Position numbers and translations under genes: made by a program. Below the pieces are notes generated by a model. The model was not told the origin of the DNA and did no database searches. It worked only from the letters and a program-made list of their open reading frames with translations. From Dacryopinax spathularia (lineage: Eukaryota; Basidiomycota; Dacrymycetes; Dacrymycetales; Dacrymycetaceae), in the NCBI GenBank assembly GCA_037974965.1, contig JBBPFI010000013.1, positions 744,001 through 808,000 on the forward strand: 64,000 nucleotides of DNA, read 5' to 3'. Below are positions 36,459 to 49,354 of this stretch, piece after piece. The stretch's first letter is position 1. Each line of letters opens with the position of its first letter.

Positions 36459-39400
36459 ATGTCCTCTCCATCCCCGCCTCCTCTACCAATATCTCGCTCT
36501 CGAAAGCCTCGCACGACCTCACCCCATCCAAGTACAGGAAGTCATCATTCGCGATCGAGGTCCCAGTCGCGTCCTCCTCCATCGCCGGCACCTCCGTCGA
36601 GCGTCCTCCGTCAACCTTCTAACGCGAGCTCCAATGCCTCCTCTGCGACTTATGTAGAGCCGATGCCAACACCATCATGGAGACAGCGGTCCAGGGACGC
36701 TCGACACGCGGAACCGTCACCCTCCACTCCAGTCGGCGCAATATTCCCTTCCTCACGAGATGCGTACATCTCGACCTCACAACGACGTCCAGAGATGCAG
36801 ATGCCTCAACCAACTCCAGCCCGCCCACGTCAGTCAACCATAAACGACCGGGATCAGAACGCATACACGCAGCCGCATCGACACGAACCACCCCGGTTCA
36901 TCGTCCAGTCACCTTCGACATCCTCAATGGACAGAGAAAGCAACGCCACCTCCTGGAGTCAGCCCTCAGCCCGCGAGTCCCGAAGCAGCAGCAGCAAGGT
37001 CCGACCACCCGTGCCCGCGACGTACGAAGAGAACGACGCGCATATACGTACCTCCTCTGCTGCTGTGCCTCGAGGACTCCGATCACCAGCGGATCTGACA
37101 AGACCGTCTAGTCGGTCGAGCTCGAAGACGCCCAGCAAGAGAAGGGAACAGTCTGTTAGTCCGCAGGCGACGCCTACTCTGCCCCCACCTTCGCCGACGT
37201 TCGAGTATGGTGGTTCGAGCCCGCAGCTTACGCCGTCTCTGCGGAGTCTATCGCCTGCTCCTCGATACAGCCCCCAACCTGTTACAACTGAGTCACCACA
37301 GACCTATGCGTACGATGATTATGGCCGATCACCGGCCGGGGATAACACGAGAGAAAAAACTCGTGACGATAAACGATCGCGCGCCAAGTCCGGTACAATC
37401 GCAGCATCTCAGCCGGCTCCTGCAGTACCTCCAGAAACCCGCCAGTTCACATCCACCAAGCACGCAAGGCAACGGTCAGTAACTCCCACCCTTATCGCCC
37501 ATGATCAGAATCACTATCAGCAAGAAACGGTTCTGGATGACCGCCGACGGTCCAAATCCGCGGCTAGGGCGCAGACGGCTGATGCGGCTTCGGTTATGCC
37601 CTCGGCTCCACCTATGCCGCCTCGACATCCTTCGTTAGCTTCCCCAATGCTTGGTCAAGCAGCTGCGCCTCCGCCTTTACCACCAAGAAGACCGTCACCC
37701 GTCGTGGAAGCCACAGCTTTCCATGATAGCCCTTCAACGGTCCCACCATCTTTCCCGCCCAAACCTCCCCAGCCAAGTTTTGAACACAACCGGGCTCCAC
37801 CTCCACAGAACACCGCTCAGCGACGGGAACGTACGATGTCCCACAAGGACGCCAAACCGCTCAAGCCCGTGACTGCGGAAGAACTGGCTACAGCCCTTCC
37901 TTATGACCACTCAATCGATCCTGCTAATCAGGAAGTCGAGCGCGTCAAACGCGAGAGGACGACCACGTGGACTGCTGGTCAGACCTTCGGGTCTTCTTTC
38001 GCTCCGCAGCCAACGACATCAGAAAACGCGAATATACCGGGCTCGGATATGCGCAAGCGTGAACGAACGAGAAGCGCTGGCGCCGAGAAGGAGAATGTGC
38101 GCCCCTCAAGGGAACGGACTAAGAGCGCCGCGACCACAATGCAAAGCAGCCGGAATGATATCGTTACTCAGGACTTCAGTACGGGGAAGCGGGGAAGGAC
38201 GAAGAGCGGAGGTGCTGTCCTCCAGGACAGCAGCCGCCGAGATACGGTCTCCGACGACATGCATGCCATTCTCATGGGCCAAATGCCAGAATCGCAAGAA
38301 GAGATTACCAATTCCCGCCACACTCCGCGCAGACAGTCTTCTCGTGGATCTGTACATCGTGGCGGTGAAGACGATTCTGACACGATCGCTCGGAATCGCG
38401 CAGAGGCTTTGGCTGCATTGTCTGCTCCGAATACGCCAAAGACGAAAGCGGTGTCAGGAAAGAAAAGCCGCCCGACCACACCCGCCGAAACGCTGCATTC
38501 GAGCGAATCGACGAAGTTGAAGGGTTTAGGGATGAACATCGCCTTCCCCGACGAGAGCCAGCAACTAGGCCGCACTCCGATGCAGAAAGCCAGTCGTTCG
38601 AATGTTCCTCACGAAGCACGAGCTCCTTCCCCCGCGCCGGATTATTCGCATCTATTCGCCGCACTCGCTGATCCCTATACATCGCCTGTTGGAGAAGGCT
38701 CGCCAGTCCAAGTTCCAGAGCCTGAAGGCGATGACTTTACGCAGAGCGAGTATGACTCGGAAGTGTCTCACACCAACGAGGATGCTTACGAGAACGAGGA
38801 GGAAGTTATCTGGGACGGTTCTTCCCAGGAGAGGCACAACCCGGAAGAACCGGTCTTTCAGCCATCACCGCAAGTGGGCGACCTGCAAAGGAAGTCATCC
38901 ACATTGCGACCACCCACTTTGAAGAAAGCTCTTACCTCGTCAACGAGCGTGTCCAGCTTGGCATGGTCGGGGGATGAAGAGGTCGAGAAGGGCATCAATT
39001 CGGCTGCGTCGAAGTTGCTCGCTGGATTGCACGACGTCCCCGAGGAGCCCGAAGACGAGATTGACGACGGCCGATACCAATCCCACGTCGCTCAGCAGGC
39101 GGCTTCTGTCGCGCCGAATATGACAGCCACACTTGAAACGGTGCATATTCCGAACGGCAAAGAGACAAGCAACGGCTCAGAACGGAAATCTTGGCGGTCA
39201 ACCTTGAGCTCGACAGCAGCCTATCAATCTCTACTCGATCGTCATGGCTCCCTCGAGATGCAACGGCAAGAACACATATTTGAGCTCGTAACCACAGAAT
39301 CAGCCTTCGTGCATGACATGCGGCTCGTGATTCGTCTCTTTATCCAACCACTGCGTGACCGGTCTCAACCTCCAACATGGATCCCTGGTGTTCCTCCTGA

Positions 39401-41170
39401 CGTAGGGAGGCTGTTTGACTGGCTGGACGATATCGTACAACTCCATGCCGAATTCGCGCGAGTGTTGCACTCAATGCGTCGCTCTCAATATCCCGTTGTG
39501 CTATCATGTGCCAGCCAACTTCTACCTTTGGTGGCCAAGCTAGAGGTCCACCAACCATATCTGGTTCGGCTAGAAGAGACTTCTCGAACCATCGAGTCTA
39601 TGATGAAACAGCCCGAAAGCGATTTTGGTGAATTCTTGCGTATGCAGAGCGTCAGCGATGAGTGGGATGGGCTTTCTCTCACCAGCTGGCTGCTGAAGCC
39701 GGTGCAAAGATTGAGCAAGTACGCGTTATTGTTCAGGGTTCGTTCTCTCTGTGCAATAAGCAAACCAACCACTGATTCTAGAGCAGCAAATACTCCAGTC
39801 TACGCCACGCAACCATCCAGATCACCTAGCTTCGCTATCGCTATACTATACGACCGAGACCGTCATTGGCGTTATGCAAGAGGTAAAAGCACGTGAGGAA
39901 GAGTACGACATGGTGCGGATGCTGGCAGCAAGAATGGCCGGTTTACCGCCTCACTTCCGGTTAGCGCAACGTGGACGGCGACTATTAGCCCAAGGGCCTC
40001 TGGTGCGCCTGCAACCCGAGGAGAGCACATCACGAGAGGTCGACGGCAGACATATGCGGCCCACTGGGAGAGACGCTGGTCGAACCGGCACTTATGATCC
40101 CAGGCTTAGCAGGCAGTCGGTCAACTATTCGGACGGCTCATCGTACGATTGGCCCTCTACACCGTCCCTCGCACCGCCCGGATCGCCTTACAGCTCAGCA
40201 GATGGCCTGTCGGTCACGAGAACTCCACCACCAGGTCATGTGGACTACTTTAGCAGACATCCTTCTCGTCCAGGATCTATAAAGAGCGTGTCTAGCGACG
40301 AGAGGGTATGCGAGACATCGATATATGCGTTCTTATTCTCGGATGTCGTTGTCCTCGGAACGCCTCTATCGGACCGGAATCCTCTCTTGCAAAATACCAG
40401 GAGGTCGAAGCGAGCACCGCAGTGGCAACTCCTCCCTGACCTTGGGCTGGCTCGAGTGCTCAGCTCTACATCAAACGGCCAACGTTTCGGTGCGCCATTC
40501 AGATGCTAGTATTGCCATATGCTGATCAGAACCAGGTTTCGACTTCGTTCTCGCAGTCGATTTGTTGCCCGTATCTGCCGAAGATGCACTGTATTCAGAA
40601 GAGTCCTTGTCCGCAACCATATATTTGACCCTCCCGGATGGTTCCCCAGAAGATGCAAAGTCTCTCGAAGCGATGAAGAAGACATGGACCAATGCCTTCG
40701 AATCGTGTGTCTCTCGCACGCTTCGTTCAATTGCCTTCCCCTCTATTCGACCATTCCAAATGCCGCTCGAATTCGGCCTGTGCGGCGATCGTCCGGCCTC
40801 CCCGTCGTGTCCAACCGAAATTCCCCGTAGTCCCTCGATACTCCGCCAGTGTCCAACCAACGCCATAGAAAGCGAGCGGGGAGAGCGGGAATGGTGGTCG
40901 CATCGCTTCAAGCAAGTGGCAGAGGAGTTCATGCACGATCGCAATTTCAAGCCGACCATTGTCGAAGTGCCGTCAGTACCTCAAGTGTCGCGTAATCGGA
41001 TCAAGGATAGAGCCAGCCGGCAAAAGCGGGCATCAATCATGCATCGTGCTGGTCCAGTCGAGTTAGTCACAGCATCCAACGTAGATGCAAGGGTGCGAGG
41101 CCGTGATACAATAGTGCAAGGGGATAACCACGTCGGTCTCTTAGGCTTGCTATCTCGCAGAGGACGCTAG
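36459..41170 (+). CDS. Rho guanine-nucleotide exchange factor (DH and PH-like domains)
   Basis: Three exons (36459-39737, 39787-40489, 40536-41170) give 1,538 residues. The first 900 or so residues are disordered and Ser/Pro-rich, with recurring R-E-R-T-x-S-like motifs (RKRERTRSAGAEKEN, RERTKSAATTM, KRGRTKSGGAV). A DH domain follows at about 940-1140: RQEHIFELVTTESAFVHDMR, then LTSWLLKPVQRLSKYALLFR joined to QILQSTPRNHPDHLA across the first intron. A PH-like domain follows (SIYAFLFSDVVVLGTPLSDR, QWQLLPDLGLARVLS, DDYIYL-type strands replaced by ATIYLTLPDG). Such proteins activate Rho/Cdc42 GTPases for polarity and wall synthesis. Which GTPase is unknown. The basic R-x-x-S motifs look like kinase sites (inference). 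Confidence 0.88.
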
Positions 41171-41477
41171 AATAAATGCCTTTTGTTGTTAGTCAGTTAC
41201 ATGTGTAGGTGTTACTTTGGATTATCCCACGTCCCAAATACAAAGGAAGGCGTCGGAATATCTTTAACGACGACTATCGCGAGGAGATACGCATGAGAAT
41301 CATCCTCATTATCCGAACGGATCGCCTAGGACGCCAAAGACTAGCCTACATAGATCGAGGTAATTAATCATTACATCATTACATCACAGCAAGGAATTGC
41401 TGCTTCGGATTGAGCCTGGGTATGCCACAAATATAACGGGACACCCCTCCACAGGGTATGCAAGAAAAAGTCACGTA
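41171..41477. other. Convergent 3' spacer
   Basis: This lies tail-to-tail between the RhoGEF and Med25-like genes. It is AT-richer than its flanks (for example TAATTAATCATTACATCATT), fitting 3' processing signals on both strands. No gene was seen. Confidence 0.4.
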
Positions 41478-44400
41478 TCACATCGTTCCCTCCTTGTTGT
41501 TCCTCAAATATGCCTGGAGCAAATTCAAGCTCAACTGAGCATTGGTCGGCTGCCCCTGTTGCCCTCCCTGTTGCTGGTTCATACCACCGAAGCCAAGATT
41601 CATCATTGGCATACCCTGCTGACCGGTGCCTTGAGGGTTGAAGCCTGTGCCTTGCTGTTGCTGGGCTTGCATACCACCGATATTCATCCCCGCCATGTTC
41701 ATTCCGCCCATTCCGCCCATCCCGCCCATGGCATTCATGGCCTGTTGCATCTGCTGTGGGTTGAAAGCAGCGTTTTGCTGGCCTATAGACGGTTGATTGA
41801 ACATGTTTTGCATCGCTTGATTAACGGTGACACCGTTTGTTCCGCCAGGCAGGCCCATTCCGCCCCCAGGCTGCTGACCGATTCCGCCATTGCCCATCAT
41901 CAGCCCCTGGGCCATGGCCGCCATGGCTGCGTGGTTCATGTTGCTCATGGTGTTCGGCACGCCGGCTTGCATGCCCTGCATGCCTTGAGAACCGCCCTGC
42001 GCGCCAAACTGATTAGCTGCTTGGTTCTGCATGGCGCTGGCCGCTTGCTTTTGCCTCTCCCGCAAATGGTTCAATGTCTGCTGTGCGATCGCTCGTTGTC
42101 TCTGCCAAGTGGCTGGGTCCGTCCCCGGTGGTGGTGCTCCCTGGTGAATGATGGCCTGAAGCTGCGCGGCTTGTGCAGGGGTGATGGACATCGACTGACG
42201 TTGCTGCTGCTGTTGCATCGACGGCTGTTGTGGCTGCTGTGGTAGCTGCTGGGTTTGCCCTTGTGGCGGTATCGGGGTGCGCTGCATCTGCGACTGAGCT
42301 GGAGGTCCTTGTTGGGGCGTTTGCTGTGGTAAGGCTTGTGGTTGACCGGTTTGTGGTATCGGGACCTGCGGACCCATTTGACCTTGCGTGCTGGCTTGGG
42401 CCTGAACCTGGGCTTGGGCCTGCTGAGCTTGAAGAGCAAGGCGCAGGTATGCTTGCCGCTGCGCTTCTTGGTTGTTCAGCGGTAGATTGGGCCGAGCATT
42501 TATCATTCCCTGCTGTTGGGATGCAGGTTGCGGCTGTTGTTGTGGTTGCTGCTGCTGATGCTGCTGCTGAGTCGGCATCTGCATCGGGTTTTGTGGGGCC
42601 ATAGTCGGGAAAGGTACGGGGAGACTCGAACTTGCAGCGCCCGTGAGCATGGGCGGAACAGGTTTGTCGTGGAAGCAAAAGACCAAGATCATCGGTCGTA
42701 TGGCTTTGGGTACTGGCGGATGTATGAGGACGAGGCCGGTATCATTTCTTCCGCTCATGGGGAGAGGGACGTATGCCATCCGACTGCCCATCTGGAACAT
42801 GCTATAGAATTGGTTGAACATCGCTTGGTTGAGCTGGGCCTTGTCGCCCATACGTTCTGACAGAGTCGGTTGAAGACGGAACATCAGCGTGAAATCCATT
42901 AGCTTTTGTAGTGTTGCCCTGTCGTGCAGGCGATTTGGCAGCCAAACGGGCACCTCTATGCGACCAGGCCATGTCCTCAAAATTTGTATACTGAGCAAGA
43001 CGTTAGCGACGTTAGTCTCGGACTTTATGGAGGCGCTCACAGATAGTCTGAAGGGGCCGCGACCTTGTTCAACCGCAGCACACCAGTTGCTACCATCATG
43101 TTTTGACCCGTGTTCTCAGCCTTCCAGGTGAAAACGATATCCCGAAGGACTTCATTGTTCGCAGGCGGTGGTCGAGAAGCCTCGGGGCCACCTTGTCCTT
43201 GGTCCGGAACCTGCATCATCCCTTGCTGCTGCACGGGCAGCATCCCACTATTGGCCATCATAGGCATCCCTTGTTGCATTTGGGTTGGCATATTTGGCTG
43301 AGGTGCGTTTTGCTGCATCGTTCCCATTCCCGGTTGTCCGGCCAGCTGTTGCATCTGAGCAATTTGCTGCTGCACTTGAGCCGGCTGAGTCGTGGGAGGT
43401 CGAGCAATATTGGGCGGAGGTTGGTTCTCCGAAGGTATGGGACTATTTCGCATGACAGCATTGCCTTGCGCGGCTGCGCCGAGCACAGGACGAGGCAGCT
43501 GTCGAGCTGCAACCTGTGTAGACAACGGAATATGGGGTGAGTCTGGTTGTGGGGTTGTCCCGCCTTGTGGCGGCGCTTGTTGACCCTGCTGTGCCTGTTG
43601 CTGAGCTTGCGCCTGTGCCTTCTGCAACGCCGCAGCGGCTTGTTGTCGATGGTACTGCTGCTGTTGAAACAAGAATCGCTGTTGAGCTTGGATGGCAGAT
43701 CCATTGGCGGCAGCGCTGTCCGGCCTGACAGGTGGTTGCGCGGGCGTCTGTTGCTGAGAAGTCGCGCTACTGACTGAGGGAGGATTTCCGAGCGATGGTT
43801 GCCCAGTTAGAGGTCCCTTCGGCCATCGCGCCATCATAAGCTCGTAGAGATTCTGATGCATCTTCTCGTGCTTTGCAGACTTCCATCGTTGTGCCGTGAC
43901 TTTGAGGGCGCCCACGACGGAGTTTGCCTTGGCCTTGGCGATATCTTCGACAGAAGCGGCCTGGACATTCGAGGTGAGCTCCATCTTGACTTTGTTCTGT
44001 AGCTGAAGGGGCAGCTGCTGGAAGTAGTCATTGCAGGCCTTATCGAGAGCGCGCTTGACCGCGTCGGGATTGTTGAGATCCGCGGTCTGCAGAGGCGGTG
44101 TTGGTGGGAAAGGATATGTTGTGCCGGGCGGATGTGCACGAGGCGATGGCAGGGTTATTGGACCTTGAGTGACGGATGGGTTGGATTGTTGTCCAGGGCC
44201 AGGACCGGGCTGAGGTTGTCCCGGGAAAGCGCCACTCGTTGCTTGTCCCGAGATGTTGACATTACCCTGCTGGGCGCCAGCGAGGAGCGCACCGGGGAGT
44301 TGAGTGGGTACAGGGGCAGCCATGCCATTGGGCCCGCTCTGCATACTGACACTTCGTGAATGCCCGCCGACAGATGCCTGCTTGACGGTCGGAACTGGAG

Positions 44401-45874
44401 CAACGGAATTTGGCCGGGTGGTCGGCCCTCGGGCACCTGCCGATGCGTTTTGGGCTTGGTTATTAAGAGCCAGGACGGATTGCCATTGACTGGGTGCACC
44501 GGCGGACTGCGTCTGCGTTGCAGGCTGACCTGGAGCAGGCTGATTGGGCATTTGTCCTTGTCCTGGGAGGGTGACACCTCCAGGTGGTAAAGGTGGCAGG
44601 GAGATGTTGCCTGCTGCTGCTCGCCGTCCAGCGAGACCGCCAGGAGCGGGTTGAGAGGGTGCGGTAGAAGGTTGGGAGGGAGCGGATGCTGCAGGTGCTG
44701 GCTGGGACGGAGCCGGTCGAGCACTGGACACTGCTGCCGGCTGTGCACCAGGGAGAGCAGACGGCTGTGGCGCGGCCTGAGTTGCGGACGGCTGAGGTGG
44801 AGCATCTCCGTTGACTCGGGGCCGCTTGGAATTCGGCGATTGATTGGCCTCCGAATCCGGCGTTGGTCGTTTTGCGGGCGATGTCACCGGATTGGACGCT
44901 TGTGATAGGAGCTCTGTGCAACATTTGTCAAATGAGTCTAGGGTAGAGGACTTGGCAGCGTACTGTTATCAAATCCAGCCAGCAGTATCTGGAAGTTTCG
45001 GAAGTGGGGCGGAAGGTTGAACCACGGTTCGGATGGCTTGGTCGTAGCCGCAGCATGCAGCTCTGCCAATTTCGGAAGATTATGGACGTAGACCATGGAA
45101 AGATTGACATCAAGCTGTTCAGGACAAGATCAGTTTCAGGTATCGAAGGGCGGTCCGTAGACGGAACGCACTGCTTTGAGCTTCTCCGGCAACTGGCCCC
45201 ATGTGCATTCATCGTACTCTGCGTACTTGTTCCTGATAGCCCGTGCCCCAGTATCCGGGAGCAGCGCGCTCAACAGGAACATATGTCGTACTGGTGGAGT
45301 AGTGCTCTTTCGAACACCGAAGTTTCCGAACGACCGTAACTTGGTGTGGGAGGGTACCGGGGGCGGGGGCGGTGCGGGTTCAACAAACGGTTCGCTTGCC
45401 TGCATCTCAAACAGCTGCAGAGGCACGTCAGCACCCATCATGGGTGGAGTAGGTGCGAGGCGCGCGCACCTCCATCCCCGCCACTATCCCCTCCACCATG
45501 GCGCTCTTTCCCTTGGCGGAGGAGTTCGGGCGGATACCGAAGCGGTTCAAGCAGACATCCTTACTTGAGAGTCGGGGCTGTATTTGGTCGGCATTCTCGA
45601 ACCAGTGGACCGGATTGAGCATCTCGTTCGTTTGGGTCGTGTCGAACGTGACGGAGGCCAAGCGAATCTGGCCATTGGCCTGCACCATCGCAGTTCAGGT
45701 TAGACAGGCTGTATGCAGTTCTAGTGATAGGGGAACACGTACGTGAGACTCTGGATACTGCTTGTTGAGCGCTTGGATCAAGGGGATGATCATAGTGAGG
45801 TGTGGCGGCTGGCAGTATCTGTCGAGGACGACAACGACAGCGACATCGGGCGGCGGATTGGCGCTCGGCGCCAT
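41478..45874 (-). CDS. Med25-like Mediator subunit (VWA and ACID-like domains)
   Basis: A multi-exon gene of about 1,340 residues, starting MAPSANPPPDVAVVVVLDRY at 45874. The N-terminal VWA-like domain continues through MIIPLIQALNKQYPES, QIRLASVTFDTTQTNEML and KGKSAMVEGIVAGME. It ends with the Med25-type strand VNLSMVYVHNLPKLAELHAA. After a Pro/Gln/Ala-rich linker an ACID-like domain lies at about residues 850-990: DIVFTWKAENTGQNMMVATG, WPGRIEVPVWLPNRL, MFQMGSRMAYVPLPM and TGLVLIHPP. The tail is Gln/Gly/Met-rich. In plants and animals Med25 docks transcription activators through ACID. Saccharomyces has no Med25. The assignment rests on domain order, and basidiomycete family names vary. Confidence 0.75.
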
Positions 45875-46410
45875 CGCGTCCTTTGTTGGACTGCAGACAC
45901 CTTGACAGACGTGTTACGGGTCGACAGCAAGCAATAGAGGTACGTGTATGCGCTGTTGTACGTGGTGGGTCGGTGGACAAGGGAGAGTGACCTAGGGCTC
46001 GGCGGTGCTTAGATGAATCCACGGTCACCTTCACAACATCAGGCTGTCTGTTCTGTGGCGATGAGGGGACATTACGCGGTGAGTGAGGGTGCCGCGTGGG
46101 CGGATCCAAAACAACGGGACCCTGACGGTCTGTGACTTCCGCCGGCTGCCTTCTCCCGGCAGAAGGTCGATAAATGCGCGAATATTCTTGTTTGTCAGAG
46201 AATGACTAGCCTGATGATCAAAATCACTGTTTCACTTTTATTTTCGACAATCTCCAGCACAGCTATAACTCATGGGATATGATGGTACAGCTAATAAAAC
46301 GGATCATGCGAGTGGTTATCTTTAGATCGTCCTTGGCGAAATTTCGAGGTGAAAAGAAATGTGAAAAGATCCGGTGCAAAACTTCGAAGTATCCACAATG
46401 ACTTCTTCCT
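45875..46410. other. Spacer upstream of the Med25-like gene
   Basis: There are 536 bp between two minus-strand genes. It is AT-rich around 46200-46330. It should hold the Med25-like promoter. No gene was seen. Confidence 0.4.
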
Positions 46411-48547
46411 TCATGCTGCACATGTGACAAGCGTTACAATGGCTGTCTGACCAGCATAAAACCAAGTACATAGCGCCTGGGTGCCCTATCAAAATGCATT
46501 CCAGCGGGAGGGTGCTCTCGACTTACGATCATGACATAGGCAGCGACCAGCAGAAGCCCTTCGGCAGGTGTTTGCCATGCATCCAGCGCGGAGTTGTTTG
46601 TGAGGTACATAACCCCTATGAGAATGACAACCTCATATAGATCTGGCGAGCATTATTAAATTCCTCCTTTGGAACGTCGAGCGAAGGGCAACGAACCAAA
46701 TAGGAATGACAGCGGTTTCCCAAGACCCCAGCTGATCAGCACAACCAAAGGAAGCCAAAAGAGAGCGAATTCTGAACAGCATTGTTAACAACGTCGCACT
46801 CTTCTGTTTTGAGCTCGGAGGACACTCACGTATTGATAGGTCCATGGCCAGTCCGCTGGGGCGAGGCGCCAGCGGGTCCGTGCTAGGCAGCTTCACGAGG
46901 TTAGACGGCCGTTTCATCAGGAGAAGCTAAGGATAGGCTCACTATCGTCCTTTGGATGACATAGCAGAGCCCAACCAAAATATCCGAGCCAAAGGTTAAG
47001 AACGGAAGCAAGATCAGGCCGAACCATCTGCGGTCATGCATATGAGCTTGTACGACGACAGTGGTGGAATTGTACTCACTCGAGTGTGAATGGTTCAGTA
47101 GGTATGAAGCCAAAGCTGTCAACAAGCTGTGGCAAGAGTCAATCCTCTGCCCAATGCAAAGTGAGGTTTCACGCACCCAAAGGACGGTGACAATCAACAG
47201 CCCCAAGAAAATCGCAATCAAGAAGAGACAGAGCCAAGTGGGCACGATCGCCACTTCCTCCTCATACACCTCCTGCACCTCATCCGGCGCTTGGTATGTC
47301 ACGTCTTCTTTCACAAACCAAGGAAGAATTAAGCGGGATCCAAGGTATACGACGATCAAGATGACTGCCATCCCTCGGCTGATCTGGAGGATTTGGGTTT
47401 GGACGAGGGTAAACTCTGCGGTGGTGGCGGGTAGAGCCGTGCCCCAGTTTGCCCCGTAGAAAGCGACCAGGATGAGCAGAGCTAGCACGCTAGGGTCCAA
47501 AGTATGAGTTGGAAGCGAAGCAGTGGTAACAAATAAACCACTTACCCAACAGATATTAAGGAATGGTTCAGTCGTGCAGGGGCTCCACCAGCCTGGGAAG
47601 CCAGAAGAGCGACCCCAGGTAAGATCAGTAGCTGCAGGATCAGGACACCTGCAACCACTGATTGTAGGAGACGAAGCTCGCATCGGAGTAGAAGGATGAT
47701 AGCCAAAGAGGCTTGTGCTCCGCTGGGCAGGGATCAGCGGGCTCCTTATCATCCGTTTCACACGCTCCTTACTTCCCGATAGTAACGGCAATAAGGCCAC
47801 CTATTGTCTGCACAGATGGCTATCAGCTGCCAGCTCTTTACTGGGATTGGAATCTAACTCACCCTTCCCCAGTGTAACGTTAGCTGTGCTCCCAGAAAGT
47901 CCAACACAATCTGCAAGGGAACAATCGCTACGAAGCATACTGGACGCGCTTAGCTTCATTGTACGGGAGAGGGAACAAGCAGGCTTACAAGCAAAGACAA
48001 TGCGATCGCCCCATCCCAAGAAGTGCGCTAGCCAAGCTATGGGCACAACCAGGAGGAGTGCATTTAGCCAGGTTCGCAGGACAAGATATCGCAGTCCGCT
48101 GCCGGCGCCTTCCTCCCTCATAGAGACTTGTGTCCTCCTCCATGCTTCAGCCGCATGAGTGCTCTCAACCAGCCGTTCCTTCTCCGGAACAGGCGGAGGA
48201 CCACTCATCTGCATATGCACAGGAGCGGCGGGTGCGGTTGAGGTTGCATATTGTATCTGTTCCCTTGGAGTGGTGTACCGGCCTCCAGGATACGGGTACG
48301 TTCTTCGAGCAGTCGCCATCGTTCTGCTTTCCCTTCCTGGAGGCGGGGCCTGTGCGGCGGCCACCCTTTCGGCAATCGATGCCTCTTCCTGGTAAGTCCT
48401 GGTTGGTGGTCGCCAGGGTACCTGAGAGTGGACATGCGAGGGCGGCTTTGGCGGAGGAGGCGGTGGACCATGCAGCGGCGCATCCGAACCAAATTCAGAT
48501 GGCGCAACATTCGAGGCAGGATACCAGTAGCCGTCTCGATAAGACAT
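46411..48547 (-). CDS. CAX/VCX1-type cation exchanger homologue lacking the family acidic motifs
   Basis: A many-exon gene of about 540 residues, starting MSYRDGYWYPASNVAPSEFG. After a Pro-rich cytosolic N-terminus come the helices of the Ca2+/H+ exchanger fold: LLLVVPIAWLAHFLGWGDRI, CFVAIVPLQIVLDFLGAQL, TIGGLIAVTIGNGAQASLAI, RCELRLLQSVVAGVLILQLL and LALLILVAFYGANWGTA. Then come WFGLILLPFLTFGSDILVGL, LAMDLSIQFALFWLPLVVLI, and a last part LYEVVILIGVMYLTNNSALD through EGLLLVAAYVMITAIV. In the family the two ion-binding segments read GNA(V/T/I)E and GNAAEH. Here they read GNGAQ and TFGSD, so both usual glutamates are missing. Transport activity is therefore doubtful. It probably resides in a vacuolar or other internal membrane. 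Confidence 0.72.
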
Positions 48548-49354
48548 GATGGGTCGGAACCCAAATGGAGAAAGGCGAAAACTAGAGACAAGTATAGGCA
48601 AGTGCCCAGGTCTGTTGCCGCTGAAAGGTTGAAGTGATGAGCAGGATCGATAGCAGATAGTGATGCAGCCGAGCTGCAGATTCCGCCCACAGATAGCCTT
48701 TCCAGATAAGAAGATCAAGATAGACGTGCGGTCAAGAACGTAATGCCAGCCAGATGAAGGAGGGATTGGAATGTGAGATGTGCCAGTTCGTGCTCAGCCA
48801 AAGGGACGACCCGCGAACTTCCTCAACATGTTGCACCGCCACAAAACTCCACAAGACATCGATCGCCCGGCATCTTCCGGATAGGGTCCGCTCACAAGCG
48901 TGTGAAAGGGTGTTGCTTCTCCCCATGCCGTAACCAGCTGAGGATCAGATCAAACGATAACTAAGTGATCTTGTTGAGCGACATGAATACCGCGGACGAT
49001 AGGCACCAAAAACCAGAACAATGACCAGAAATGATAAATTAAACATAAATAGGTTCCCCTATAAATACAACAATAAAGCCTCGAATGCGCACTGGATCTG
49101 CTAAAGCTACACGTAACGTCGGAATGCTCTGATCATTATTCTAGAAACCAGGGAGTTTGGGGTATGGAGAATGGTTCCTCCACTTTTGATGGAATGTCGT
49201 CATCTACGTAAAAACATGATGGGAAAATGCATAGGGCTCAAAGATGATGCGTGCTGATTTTGGTTGCTGTAGTAATTTGTTTTTGTTAGGTGGTTTGCGT
49301 TGCAGGAAAGATGGAATAGGGATGAAACGAATACGCCCATCGTGGATGGAGATT
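48548..49354. other. Spacer between exchanger-like gene and URA2
   Basis: There are 807 bp between two minus-strand genes. It is AT-rich at 48960-49080 and 49200-49300, fitting the URA2 3' end. No gene or RNA was recognised. Confidence 0.4.

Noticed and set aside
42013-44900. Many Gln/Ser/Pro-rich frames on both strands in the Med25-like gene
   Set aside because: CAG/CAA repeats are open in several frames. Only one frame joins the VWA-like and ACID-like parts through consistent splice sites.
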